The translations under genes and the position numbers were made by a program. A stretch of DNA of 64,000 nt from Apostichopus japonicus (lineage: Eukaryota; Echinodermata; Holothuroidea; Aspidochirotida; Stichopodidae). Of this stretch, positions 42,399 to 53,125 are shown piece after piece. The notes under the pieces are model-generated. The model made no database searches. It was not told the DNA's origin and was given only the letters and a program-made list of their open reading frames with translations. The DNA is taken from contig NC_092571.1 of the NCBI RefSeq assembly GCF_037975245.1, positions 16,489,917 to 16,553,916 on the forward strand, given 5' to 3'. Position 1 is the first letter of the stretch. Every line of letters starts with the position of its first letter.

Positions 42399-45300
42399 GT
42401 ACGTAATTAACAGGGAAATTAAAAGAATGATGTAAGACTATGAGGTATTACATTACACTTTATGAAAGTTTAGGATTCTGTGGCCTTCAAATTTGGACTA
42501 AATGTATCCCTTTAAAATTTTAACCCTCTTTTGTAAATCGGTAGCTACATGTGGCTGAAATGTGAACATCTTCGATACTGTGAAAGATAATTTTTTGTTA
42601 TTAAACTGAATATACACACAGATCTAACTCAAGAACTAAATCAAACATTACATGATATATATGATGTTCTACATGACAAGAAAAAATAGCTCCCCCCCCC
42701 CCAAAAAAAACCACAATAAATTAAAAATAAACGTTTGTTTGTTTATGATCCCACAGTGTTAGTATGTAATTCCTAATTGAAGAGTATACTTTAAAAACGT
42801 TCTATACTCTTCTTAACTCCTTGATAGAGACCCTGTTGATGGAGTCTTATACATACATATGTACATATATCAATTTGAAGGGCTAATTCTTTAATAGATT
42901 CAAAGTCCAATTTCCCTGGAGGGGCAGATGGGATGTTGCTTTTGTCCTAGCCTTTGTATCTGTCTGCGGTCCTTGTTTCTTTCATCGAGAAACTTGGAAT
43001 CGTTCAGTTTGTTACAGTCGTTTTTTTGGTCAAGGTCTAGAGAAAACCGCCCGAGGAAGTTAGAAACAGAGACTACAGCCAAAAATTGTTTGTTGAAAGT
43101 AGGTTGCTGCATACGTAACTTTTGATTCCTTTTTTGGGGGTTGGGGGAGGGGTATTTCTTTCTCTATTTTAAATGTTAAATTGTTTGTCTTCCTTTTATA
43201 TTTCGACGATAATTTTTGTGGTCAGTTGATTTCATTTTTATTAAAACCATGTTTTCTAGCCGCTATTTATTTGTTTCTTTTTTATTTTCATCTCTGAGCT
43301 GATATTGTTAAATTTCCTTCTGCTTTGTTCTTGCTTGTTAACAACATTCCCCTTTTTATCATTTAGGTGATTTAGATCAAGTTTACAAAACAATTTTGAC
43401 TAAATTTATTACTAAAAATCACATAAACTATTTAGTTCATGAAGCTTTGGGCTAGTCAATTTTCATTTTGAATAATGAGCAGGTAAAGGTATAAAGAAAA
43501 AATAGAAATTTTGAGGTTTGAGTTGTTTTCAAAAAATGTAATATTATACTAATAGGAATAAAACGTCCAGGTAACAAAATTGTAGAAGAATACCTCAACA
43601 TTCATTTTTTTGTAGAAAAAAAAAACAGAATCTAGTTATGTAACTGTTCTCCATTAGTTGTAATCCTGTTTTGAATAAAAATTGGGTAGTTTTGGTCAAA
43701 TTGAGAGCCAGTTGACGAGAAAAAAAGAAATGCTGTGCATCCACCCCATCATTTTCTTCTTTTGGAATTATTGTTCTTTTACAGTTATCGTTTCCTCAAA
43801 CCTCTTCTTCTTTTACCCTTTTTTTTCCGCATGCTTGTTTGTTTTGCACTAAATTTAATTTTTCTCTCTGTCTTTATTCTGTTGTTATCATTAATCTTCA
43901 CCGCTTACTATTTCTTCCTTTTTATTGTTTTCATCATCAACAGATGTTTTATAAAACGGACAAACAGATCATGGCCGGCGAAGAGATTTACATCAAGAGA
44001 GACGAACACGAAGAGAGACGCTCATCGGAGAGGAAGATGTTTGACGATGAAAGAGATGGTAGGTTGTTGTTTCTCAAGTCTTTTACAATTTCAAATATTT
44101 TTCCTTCTTAAAAATTTTGACTTACAGGGAAATCAAATTCCAAATATATACTTAACCCCAACCGCCCCCACCCCCCCATTATTGAAAGTTTTTTTTTAAA
44201 TTTATACCAAAATGTAAATTTTTGGCCGATTTTTATAAGACTGCTGCAACCTTGCACAGCAGACTCTAGGTTTGGTTTAGACTTAATTTATATATCAGAC
44301 ATTTAAAGTCGTTATTATTATTTATTATTTCCAAGTGCTTCTAAACAGTAGTCTGCACAAATTTTCAGCATTTTCTTTGTTTACAAATTGTGCGATTATT
44401 AGTAATCACGAAAGTGTTGGGAGGGGCTGGTGGTGGTGGGGAAGGGGGATGGGTTTGTATAGTATAATTTCCATCAAGTATTGTTTGACCTCATTTTATG
44501 CACATTTGTAGACACACAAATTTTTCAAATGAAGATCTCTTGAACTATGAAATCGCATTTCGTGTAGTACATCTTTACTTTAAATAACTGTTTGATCAGA
44601 ACGTAGCAAACTGAAAGATGTCAATTTCTCCGCAGTAGTTATTTCAAAGAACATGAACAATACCAGGCCCATCAGGAAATGTTACGTTTTGATTTATTTA
44701 ACTCTTTTTGTCTACTTCCGATGTTCCGATATAAAAATATATATATATGACCTTGCCCAACCTTCTTTGTGCATTAAAGATTGATTGTGGGAATAACGCA
44801 TGGCTCACATTTCATTTGTTATTTAAAGAAGAACAAAAATGATGCGAAATGGGTTTTTTCTTGTTCTTTTAAGGGCAATATAGTTTACAAAATTTCATAT
44901 TCATGATTCAATCAAATAATATTTTAATGACCGAGTAGGTCTGGCTTTTTAAGATCTCAATTTGTCAAAAAAGAAAAATGAAAGTTAAGAATATACTTTC
45001 CACTTCAAAGAGAGAAAGAAAGAGAGATATAGAAAAAGAAAGGAGATTATCATACAGCCAGCTGCAGAAAGAAATCATCTCAGGTGTAATTAATCAATGA
45101 ATAGGTCTATACTGTACCTTGATATAATATACCAGTAGTATCATGTAGAGGGTTGTTAAACTTATATTGTTTTTTGGTGGTTACAATAGACAATAGCCTC
45201 AATTTGAAGTGGTTCTAAGTGCGAATTCTTTGTTTGCCAATTGGCCATCTGTTTCTCTCTCCGCTCTACCTGGGTGATAGCCTCCAGACGATCTGAGATA

Positions 45301-48300
45301 TTTGCGTAGGTATCATCAAAATAACAGACGCAGATAGGACTCATACTGCAAAACTTGGTGGAGACAGTTTGTCAATATGTAACAATGTGGAAGGTTATAA
45401 AAATATTCAGTAAACCCATATCACAAGATAAAATAAAGCAAATTTAGTTTTTTTGGTGTGGGAGATTTCAGGGATTGTGTAGTAACATGTTCCCCTCCCC
45501 CCCCCCCTGTGTTAATATCTCCTAAGAGTACTTGAAGCGCAGTCAATTTAGCCTTACATAAAGTCTGTGTTCTTTACAAAGCCAAAATTCAACATTTTGG
45601 CCACTTCAATACGGAACCGGCCAGTTTGATACTAGGTCTATCGAGGTTTCTTTCGCTAAACGAACCAATGGCCACTCATCCATGAACTGTCATCCTCAAA
45701 TTGCATTTTTGATTCCCTCGCTGAGACATTTCATTGGCTATAATCGATCACGCCTCAAATGTTTGCGAAAAGCTTGGAGTGTACGTAAGAACCCCCGGAA
45801 CGTATTCCTCCAACTATACTGCTCGGTAGCGACTTTCGGCGAGCTAAAATGTGAAGCCATTTTAACCGATGACCATTTTGCAAATGACAAAAATGTTGAA
45901 CGTTTGTGTAGGTTCTGACCAATCCTTCTAATAATATGATGATGAATTAAAGGTTTCTTCTTTCCTTTTACTCCTTTGCAGAAGAAACAACAACAGAGCG
46001 ACATCGTGAGGCTGACTATAACTCAGAGGGGAGAGACGGGAAGGATAACTCGGAGGGGAGGGACGAGAAGGATCCCTCGAGAGCTGCTGGCGATGACAGG
46101 GGCGACGAGTACGAAGACAGAGAGCCGTTCCAATGTCCGTGTTGTCCCTCGACCTTCACTTGGAAATCTGAACTCATGAAACACCAGGATACCCACCTCA
46201 GGGACAACGAGCTGTTTCTCTGCGATAACTGCGACAAGACTTTTACCGATCCCAGCAACTTGCAACGGCACCTGCGCACCCAGCACGCGGGAGCCCGTTC
46301 TCATACCTGCCCGGAGTGTAACAAGACCTTCGCCACGGCCAGCGGGCTCAAGCAGCACACGCACATCCACAGCAGCATCAAGCCCTTCATCTGCGAAGTC
46401 TGTCTCAAGTCGTACACCCAGTTCTCCAACCTCTGTCGCCACAAGCGGATGCACGCAGACTGCAGGACTCAGTTGAAATGCTCGACCTGCGGCCAGCTGT
46501 TCACCACGGTGACTTCGCTGAACAAACACAGGAGGTTCTGCCACAGTGCAGGTCATTTAGTCAACAAGCATCTGTCACCCTCGTCTCCCACAATGCCTCA
46601 ACCGATCCACCCACCGAACATCTTACCGTACAGCCCATCGTTGATCGGTCTCCCACCGTCTGCCTTGTATCAGGCCAGTATAGCTCAGATGTGGAGTGCT
46701 AACATCCAACAGGCACTTTTAGCTCAGTCGTTCGGTAAGACCATTCTACCAAATCCTTATCTGATAGGATATCCACCGTTGTCCACCACCCACGCACCGC
46801 TCTACCAATCTCTCAATGCTGGTGGTGGATCCATCTCAACTCTTGGAGAAGGGCATGAAAAGTTGATAAGGTCATTTTCTCCACCAGATTGGATGAAGGA
46901 ACTACCTAGTTCAGATGCAGAGAAAGACTCTTCCCGTCCAGTGAAGGAGCGAGACGAGGGTGGCGAAGATTCCAAAGAGGAGACAACTGAGGGAGGTGTC
47001 CAGGAGGATGAATATGAACCAGAGGTCAAAAGAAAGAGGATGGAGGCATTAAGTCCCACCTCCACGTCAGACAGAGAGGAGGCTGGATCAAGTCCTCATA
47101 GGAGTGATGACACACCTGTCAAAGAACGTCTTTCAGGGTCTTTCCCTCGCTTCTTCCAGAATGGTGCACCATCACCCGTCGGGTCAGATTCTAACCCCAT
47201 CGGTTCTCCCCGTACCTCTTTAAGCCAAGACAGAGGCCCATCAGCCTTCTCACCTCTGCAGCCATCGCCTACAGCTTCCATCAAAAGCAGGGATAGTAAA
47301 TCCCCCGGGAGGAAACCAGAGGAACAACCACTGGACCTCACCATGCAAAGGACATCGCCACCACTTGGGTTGCTCTCACCCATGTCACCTCTCACAGCTG
47401 GGTACACCAAAGACCACTTCCTGCATCTGTCAGACCTGGCAGAGAATAGGACCAACAGACTGTTGAAGTTTCCGTATCCGCCACAGCTTCCATCGACCTT
47501 TGACCCAATGTACAAGGTCAGGTTAGAACAGCAGCAGCAACAACTGGCCGAGCACTATTCTCGTTCGGCGTTAACAAACTGTCTTCCAGGAATGACGCCA
47601 TTCCCTCCACCGAATTTACTCAGTTCCTCGCAAGCGGCATTCCTCAAGTACAACATCCAAGGGCGCCACCAGCTTCCCTTCACTGGGAGCGTCATATACC
47701 CTACCTCCAGTAAGGATATGATGATCAGAGGAGGCAAGGATCGTTACACCTGCAAATTCTGTGGCAAGCTCTTTCCCAGATCGGCAAACTTGACTCGGCA
47801 TCTCAGAACGCACACCGGGGAGCAGCCGTACTCGTGCAAATATTGCGATCGTTCTTTCAGTATATCCTCCAATCTCCAACGCCACGTCCGTAACATTCAC
47901 AACAAGGAGAAACCCTTCAAGTGCCCGCTCTGCGATCGTTGCTTCGGGCAGCAGACCAACCTGGACCGCCACCTGAAGAAACACGACAACGAACAGAACG
48001 GGGAAGTCACGACGACCAGTGTCAAGAAAGTCGAGCAGAAAGACGGCATCCCTGACGGGGACACAGACCACACCGAAGAGGAAGAGAAGGATGTAAAGAG
48101 ACACTTCAAAGAGGAGACCAACGTGAAGATGAGCCCGGTAAGATCACCAGAGCCAGCCCAACCTCTCAAAATAAAGCTGAAAATTGCAAGAGGAAGATCA
48201 CCGCTAGGTTCGCACAGCATCTGTAGTAGTCCCCCGGCGGGAGAAGAGGTTACCAGAAAGGAGACATCCCAACCAGAGGAGAAAGAGGGTTCAGGAGTGG

Positions 48301-48500
48301 CGACCAGAGAGAGTAAAGACGAAGCCCTCGATGACAGCGACGACGACGGCGAGAGAGACCTGATGGAGAGGAGAGCAAAGTTGCAAGCTTACTCTTACAT
48401 GGTCATGACAGAAGGACAGACCAGATGGGATCCTGCTGGCTTGCATAAGAATCATAGAAGCATGGAGAACATTCACAAGGCCAAAGCAATATTAACGTAG
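42264..48500 (+). CDS. PRDM3/PRDM16-family (MECOM/EVI1/hamlet) zinc-finger regulator, 3' part in three exons
   Basis: Spliced CDS 42264-42398, 43944-44058, 45982-48500. Junction phases agree (phase 0, then phase 1 giving G|AA = Glu), with GT donors and AG acceptors, and the join gives 922 residues to a TAG stop. The order is second half of the PR domain, acidic linker, five C2H2 fingers, Pro/Ser-rich linker with PLDLT, three C2H2 fingers, acidic and basic tail. The C-terminal triplet ([52 protein letters not shown]) is diagnostic of PRDM3/PRDM16. Known family members act in the nucleus as DNA-binding repressors/activators that recruit CtBP, and vertebrate members are reported to methylate H3K9. 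The N-terminus and first half of the PR domain are missing here, so upstream exons exist but were not identified. Whether it is the single pre-duplication PRDM3/16 orthologue is inference. The family call is very secure. Confidence 0.96.
42399..43943 (+). other. PRDM3/16 intron between the two PR-domain exons
   Basis: AT-rich intron of 1545 bp, GTACGT...CAACAG. A short open stretch at 42900-43125 was examined and shows no conserved protein. The flanking exons already join in phase 0, so no extra exon is needed. Confidence 0.8.
43944..44058 (+). CDS. PRDM3/16 exon: end of the PR domain and acidic/basic linker
   Basis: This is a 115-nt exon with acceptor ATCAACAG and donor GATG|GTAGGT. It begins [17 protein letters not shown], matching the vertebrate PR-domain end (FYR/K, I..GEEL). 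It then runs into a charged stretch rich in Glu, Arg and Asp. It ends one base into a codon, which the next exon completes as Glu. In vertebrates this position leads into two more C2H2 fingers; none is visible here. The methionine at the exon start is the residue after the splice, not a translation start. Confidence 0.9.
44059..45981 (+). other. PRDM3/16 intron before the zinc-finger exon
   Basis: Intron of 1923 bp, GTAGGT...TTGCAG. Most is AT-rich. The last 350 bp are richer in GC and hold CCAAT-type motifs (listed separately). No finger-coding exon was found in it, although vertebrates have two more fingers at this point of the protein. Confidence 0.75.
45640..45800 (+). promoter_or_regulatory. 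Possible internal promoter or cis-element just upstream of the zinc-finger exon
   Basis: A GC-richer island inside an AT-rich intron. CCAAT lies at 45665-45669 and its reverse ATTGG at 45733-45737, followed by TATAATCGAT. A good donor (GTAC|GTAAGA, intron start 45785) follows and could splice to 45982. Vertebrate EVI1 has a promoter producing a form without the PR domain; this is the place where such a promoter would sit. The functional reading is inference. Confidence 0.25.
45982..48500 (+). CDS. PRDM3/16 terminal coding exon: eight C2H2 fingers and CtBP motif
   Basis: One open exon of 2519 nt ends in TAG. Fingers by position: ZF1 46128-46196, ZF2 46215-46286, ZF3 46302-46370, ZF4 46386-46454 ([19 protein letters not shown]), ZF5 46473-46544; then ZF6 47745-47813, ZF7 47829-47900, ZF8 47916-47984. 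The two clusters correspond to the separate N-terminal and C-terminal DNA-binding units of EVI1. The PLDLT motif (47328-47342) is the CtBP docking site; vertebrates have PLDLS at the same place. Also kept are a DPMYKV motif ahead of a short glutamine run and a tail KLQAYSYMV like the vertebrate KSQAYAMM. The first in-frame ATG of the open frame (46176) lies inside ZF1 and is not a real start. The upstream acceptor is a tandem CAG/AAG (45979-45984), so a one-codon alternative splice is possible. Finger coding is markedly richer in GC than the flanks. Confidence 0.97.
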
Positions 48501-51246
48501 CCTTTAAATGTATAAATGCCTGATTCTGTAATTGGTGGTACTCATCGTAAAAAGGATAACTGTAGTCCGTAGCTTCCATTTGACAACGACACAAATTTTA
48601 ATAGGACTTAGCCTCCAGCTGTTCATATGTGATCAAACCACTGTCTACAATTTGTGGCTGAAAGTCACATTTAAAACTTATTCATCTTGTAGCTGGAAAT
48701 TTAAATAGAAGTCATTGTAAAACAGAAAAGATGCTACAGATTGCCAAAAATAGGTCACAGAAATGTCAGTCAACATAAACATAAAAGAGGAAAGTAACTC
48801 TTTGGAATAACTCTGACATTTCCTGATTATAATTTGAATTGTTCTCGGATATTCCAGAAAACTGTTCGGACCCCCCCTCCTTCCTCCCTTCCCCTGCCCC
48901 CAGATAATAATAATAATTCATGTCATCCCTTAAAACTTGGATAGTAGTCAGAGACATGTCATAAGAGTGATCAATTTAAAAATCACAGTTTTTTTGCAAG
49001 AAAATTGGATATTATTTTATAGTTGGAAAACTACTTTTTCAGTGACAAGCACCAAGGACTGGGGAAGATATTATTTTCTGGATAAGAAAATATTTTGGCT
49101 TACACAAGTTTTTGTTGTGTACGAGAAGAGGAAGGGAGGTGGTTAAGGGGTTTGCGGTATATAAGCCCTTCCTTGTAGAGCTAGGCTATGTTCCATTTAT
49201 GTTCCAACCATTCCATTATGGTGCATCAGACCAGTTTGAAAGATTAGGAATTAAAAGCCCACTACATCCAGTGTAGCATCACACAGTATAACCCTCCCCA
49301 TCACCCCCATCTACCCACCTACCCCCCCCCCATCAAAAGTGTAGAATAATTATAAAACGCTTTTGTCTGTGAGTACCGAAGACCAAAACAATCATACCTA
49401 TTACTTGCCTTATCAGACAACAATATGTCTCTCAGTAAGAGTTTAACAAAAACAGAAATGTTCTAAACGAGTAGATAACAAAGTTCAAGTTTGCTGCCCT
49501 CTATTACATAGAGCCATTAACTCAACCCGTTGAATCGGTAGAAAGTACCTCTGACAAACTATGGCAATACATCAACCACAAAAGGGAATGTGCACATATT
49601 GTAAATGTATTTCTTTTCTTGATTTTTTTCTTTCTTCCACAATTAATTTCGGTTCATTTAATACTTGGACCAACAAAAATAATTCGGGAAAGACAAATCC
49701 TTAAAAAGTGTTTTTTTTTTCGAAAGAAAAAAATTCTGACATTTTTTTGCTTCTTTTTTGTCTCTTTTTTCCCTGCTGTACAGTATATTTATTTCTCTTA
49801 CTATTTTTTCTTTTTTTTCTTTTTAATTATTATTATGATGATAAATTCATGTGCCTTTGACTGAGGTCGAGTTTTGGCTTGTCCTCGCATCGAACCACCT
49901 GCGAGAAACCCACCGATAAAAACGCTAAGTCGTACTGACAGTTCAATTAAGTTTGACTTTGTATGTTATAGCTGCGTGCAAATTTTATTTTTAATATGTT
50001 TTTTTTAACCTTTTTAGTGAATTTCGCAACTTCCATATTTATTTTCTTTTAAGGGTTTTGGTTCAATGATTTTGGTGGGCTCTTTTTTTCCCTCTGCAAA
50101 GATCAGACATTTGAGTTAGAATAGCTAAGGAAGGGATTTTCAAACAGAAAATCAAACATGTGCTCCATTAATATTTTTATTGTAATAACTAATAAGTCAT
50201 TCTGTATCGGTTCCTGTTCCACAGAGAATTTATTTTTATAAAATTTGAAAAAAAAACTTCATGTAATTGAGAATTTTAATGAAGAATGGTCAGCAACGTT
50301 ATGTCCTCTTTCTTAAAAAATTGTCTCATAAAGGATTTGCAGATAACGCAACAATTTTCTTTATAATTTTATTTTATCACCAAAAACCGCTGAACTAGTC
50401 CAGAGCAACTAGAGAGACCACTTCCTGTCTAAAGTGGTTCCTCTCTGGGAATAATCCAAGTTTGCCAAAAGATACTTTTTAAGATTGTAGAAAAATAATA
50501 TCTTGGAAAATAGTAAACATCACAACAGTAAAACTAAGGAAAGCAAAAGCCCAAAAAACAAAAACAAAAACCTTTGCATGCTTACACTACTTTTTAATAA
50601 AAAATTGTAAGTCTTCTGTCTTCCAATGGAAATTTCCTTCCGATGTGAATTTGTTTTTTTAATATACCTTTTCTTGTAATTGGCTTTCAACCTGAAATAA
50701 TTTGTGCAAGAGTATGTAATCATTCCTCCAAACTTATTGTACATGTTAGTAATACTAGCCTAAGCTACTTTTTGTACATGTTAGTAAAACTAGCCTAAGC
50801 TATTAAAACATGGAGAAAATGAAATGGTCTATCAGCAACTCATTTATTTTATTTGATGGGTTTTATAGTGATGCTGAAATTTAGGTATCATTTGCAACAT
50901 CAGGTAACAATTGGCCAAATTTTTTCCTTTTTTGTACAACCTTCTCCAAGAAAACATGTAAACTTTGTATCGTTTTATAGAAACCAGAATGGTTTTTAAA
51001 ATAATGTTATAACACTTTCTGATGTTTTTTAATAATCAGTTATTTACCAAAGTAGTGCCTGACTGGGAGGATAGTGCCGATCTTTCTCACTGTTTTTGTA
51101 AAAATTTAATGGAAAAAAAAAGTACCAAAAAAATAATAATAATAGTTATTGTAGATATTGATAGAAATAATTCACATTTGTAGAAATGCTGTCTTTTTAG
51201 GGGAGTCTGAAATAAATTAAGAAGAAAAAAAAAATTGTTTTTCATT
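48501..51246 (+). other. 3' UTR and downstream flank of the PRDM3/16 gene
   Basis: No coding potential was recognised. Candidate poly(A) signals AATAAA are at 50596-50601 and 51211-51216; which is used cannot be told. A 31-bp direct duplication lies at 50737-50802. The stretch ends at the left arm of the repeat block. Confidence 0.45.
50737..50802. repeat. Tandem duplication, 31 bp with 35-bp period
   Basis: Two copies (50737-50767 and 50772-50802) starting TTGTACATGTTAGTAA differ at one base. The near identity shows a recent local duplication. It may lie in the PRDM 3' UTR. Confidence 0.85.
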
Positions 51247-51324
51247 TTTGGTTTCGATGATAATTGTAACCTATGCATTCATGCAGGCGGAGAGTGTTCT
51301 GTATGCGTGTGTGTGTGACGCCGC

Positions 51325-51760
51325 GCTTGTAAACACGATATCTCAAGAAGGGAAGCTTGGACCAACCTAATATTTGGTGTATATGAGTACCACATTGAGT
51401 AGAACAAACCTATTGTTTTGTGGGGAGGTCAGAGGTCATTTAGAGCCACCAGGGGCCAAATAGTGATAACCTTGTAAACACGATATCTCAAGGAAGTGGC
51501 TTGGATCAATCTCATATTTCGTGAGTAGATAGACCACATTTAGGAGCAAAAGCATAGTTTTTTTGTAGAGGTCAAAGGTCATTTGGGGTCACCAGGGGTC
51601 AAATTGTGTAGACTTTGTAAACATGATATCACAAGAAGGACAGCTTGGATCAATCTCGTATTTCGTTTAAAGGGGTACCACATTGAGTTCAAGATCTCTA
51701 TTGTTTTTGGTGGAGGTCCAAGTCCATTTGGGGTAACTAGACGCCAAATTGTGGAAACTT
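51325..51760 (+). repeat. Left arm: three diverged units of about 143 bp
   Basis: The unit start TTGTAAACACGATATCTCAA recurs near 51329, 51472 and 51615 with changes. Each is followed by GCTTGGA.CAA and, further on, GAGGTCA.AGGTCATTT and ACCAGGGGCCAAA. Two units carry AGGTCA-N-AGGTCA (51426-51438 and 51569-51581), the DR1 arrangement bound by RXR/HNF4-type receptors. No conserved protein was recognised in it. Confidence 0.85.
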
Positions 51761-53125
51761 TCTTTTATAAGCTACCGTATCTCCCACCGACCAGCCTATC
51801 AGATAACATGTGCGTTACGCCTCATACAAATAGGAGTCTATTGGCAATTGGAAATTAGCTTATGGGCATCCGTAGAATCTAAAACTTAAAATTCGAAAAA
51901 AATTGCATTTATTCAACGTGCCGCTCGAAGGCTTACATTGCGTGCAAAAAGTGTACGTACTCTTTGTAGTACAGCGGTTCTATTGGACGTTTTCCGTCGT
52001 ATTTATTTCTTGTTGGATGTAGTTTCGATGTGACCAGGCAGCGTTTGTGAAACTTAACAGTTCGTCTAGTTAGATATTTTACTATGACCAGTGCGAAATA
52101 ATTGTGTAAAACGGTCTTAGTTTGGCAGTGAGTTCACGAGCTGTTGTCTGGATCGGCTGTTGATCTCAATTTGAGTAGTCTCTTCCACTAGTTTCAGCAT
52201 AGCTAGGCCTTAAAAGTAACGTTCGACTTTCGTCACGTTTATGATTATGGGACAACTTTAAACAAACCTAGCTAGGCATGCGAGCAATTTTAGGCAGGAA
52301 TAGGGTTCGTTAACACAACAACGTGAAGAATACCAGTCAGAATACCAAAACACTTAAAGGCATTGAAAATTCGCCCCAAACCGCGTGCCACGCACTGAAA
52401 AAGTTAACGTTCCGTTGCTTGCAAGTGAAGTTTTTCTCCTGTCGCTACAAAATGCAGACAGTATCTTTAGCTGGACCTGCGATGTCCATCGCTGTATCGT
52501 TAGTACACTGTGCTGTGGGTATTGACCGCAGCTGTTTGTATTGAGGTACAACAGTGTCTAATTACCTACGGAAGCAAGCTGTGTGTGCATTTTCTGGGAT
52601 CGATGGTGGTGTGTAACACTTCTGTTTCATCTCATTCGAACTAGGTCAGATTACCGGCATTAGACGTTTCTTTTTGCGCGAGTCTTCACACCCTTTAAGT
52701 GCTGTTTAACTGTAATAGTAAACACCTTGTCTAAGGTTCAAACCCCAGAAGGTGAAATCTTAATATTCTGCCTTTCCTGCTTCCAATCTCCACCAAAGAT
52801 ATAATTTTGATTTTTCTGCTCTTTTCCGCCTTCCATTCACTCCTTGAACATCACCCTCCGTTCCATTTTTGAAGAAAAACTTACGATTAAAGCTTTGAAC
52901 ACTATCGCTTAGCATGCAACTTCCGAGGAACAACACAAAACCGGAAAACATTTATGAATAACAAAGGTTTGATTTGACTGCTTTGAAATCACGTATCACT
53001 GGCCAGATGCGTCGAGCGCCCTCTATTGCTCTCTTTTTCGCTCAATTTTCAACTTTCGAGGATCAATAGAAACCCGAAAAACTTTTACGACGAACAAAGG
53101 TTTTCAAATCTTTTGTGTCCCTATA
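51761..53125. other. Non-coding stretch with old repeat remnants
   Basis: No protein was recognised. A B-box-like GGTTCAAACCC lies at 52735-52745, followed at 52811-52827 by TTTTTCTGCTCTTTTCC, a relative of the spacer in the 160-bp array. A diverged direct duplication (about 52917-52972 and 53050-53105, sharing CGAGGA.CAA and GAACAAAGG/AACAAAGG) precedes the array. Confidence 0.5.

Noticed and set aside
42900-43125. Open stretch in the PRDM intron as an extra exon
   Set aside because: The exons on either side already join in phase 0 and give a continuous PR domain. No family resemblance was seen on either strand.
46023-48220. Several open frames on the minus strand under the PRDM exon, up to 177 codons
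   Set aside because: They are antisense shadows of the zinc-finger exon, kept open by its GC-rich codons.
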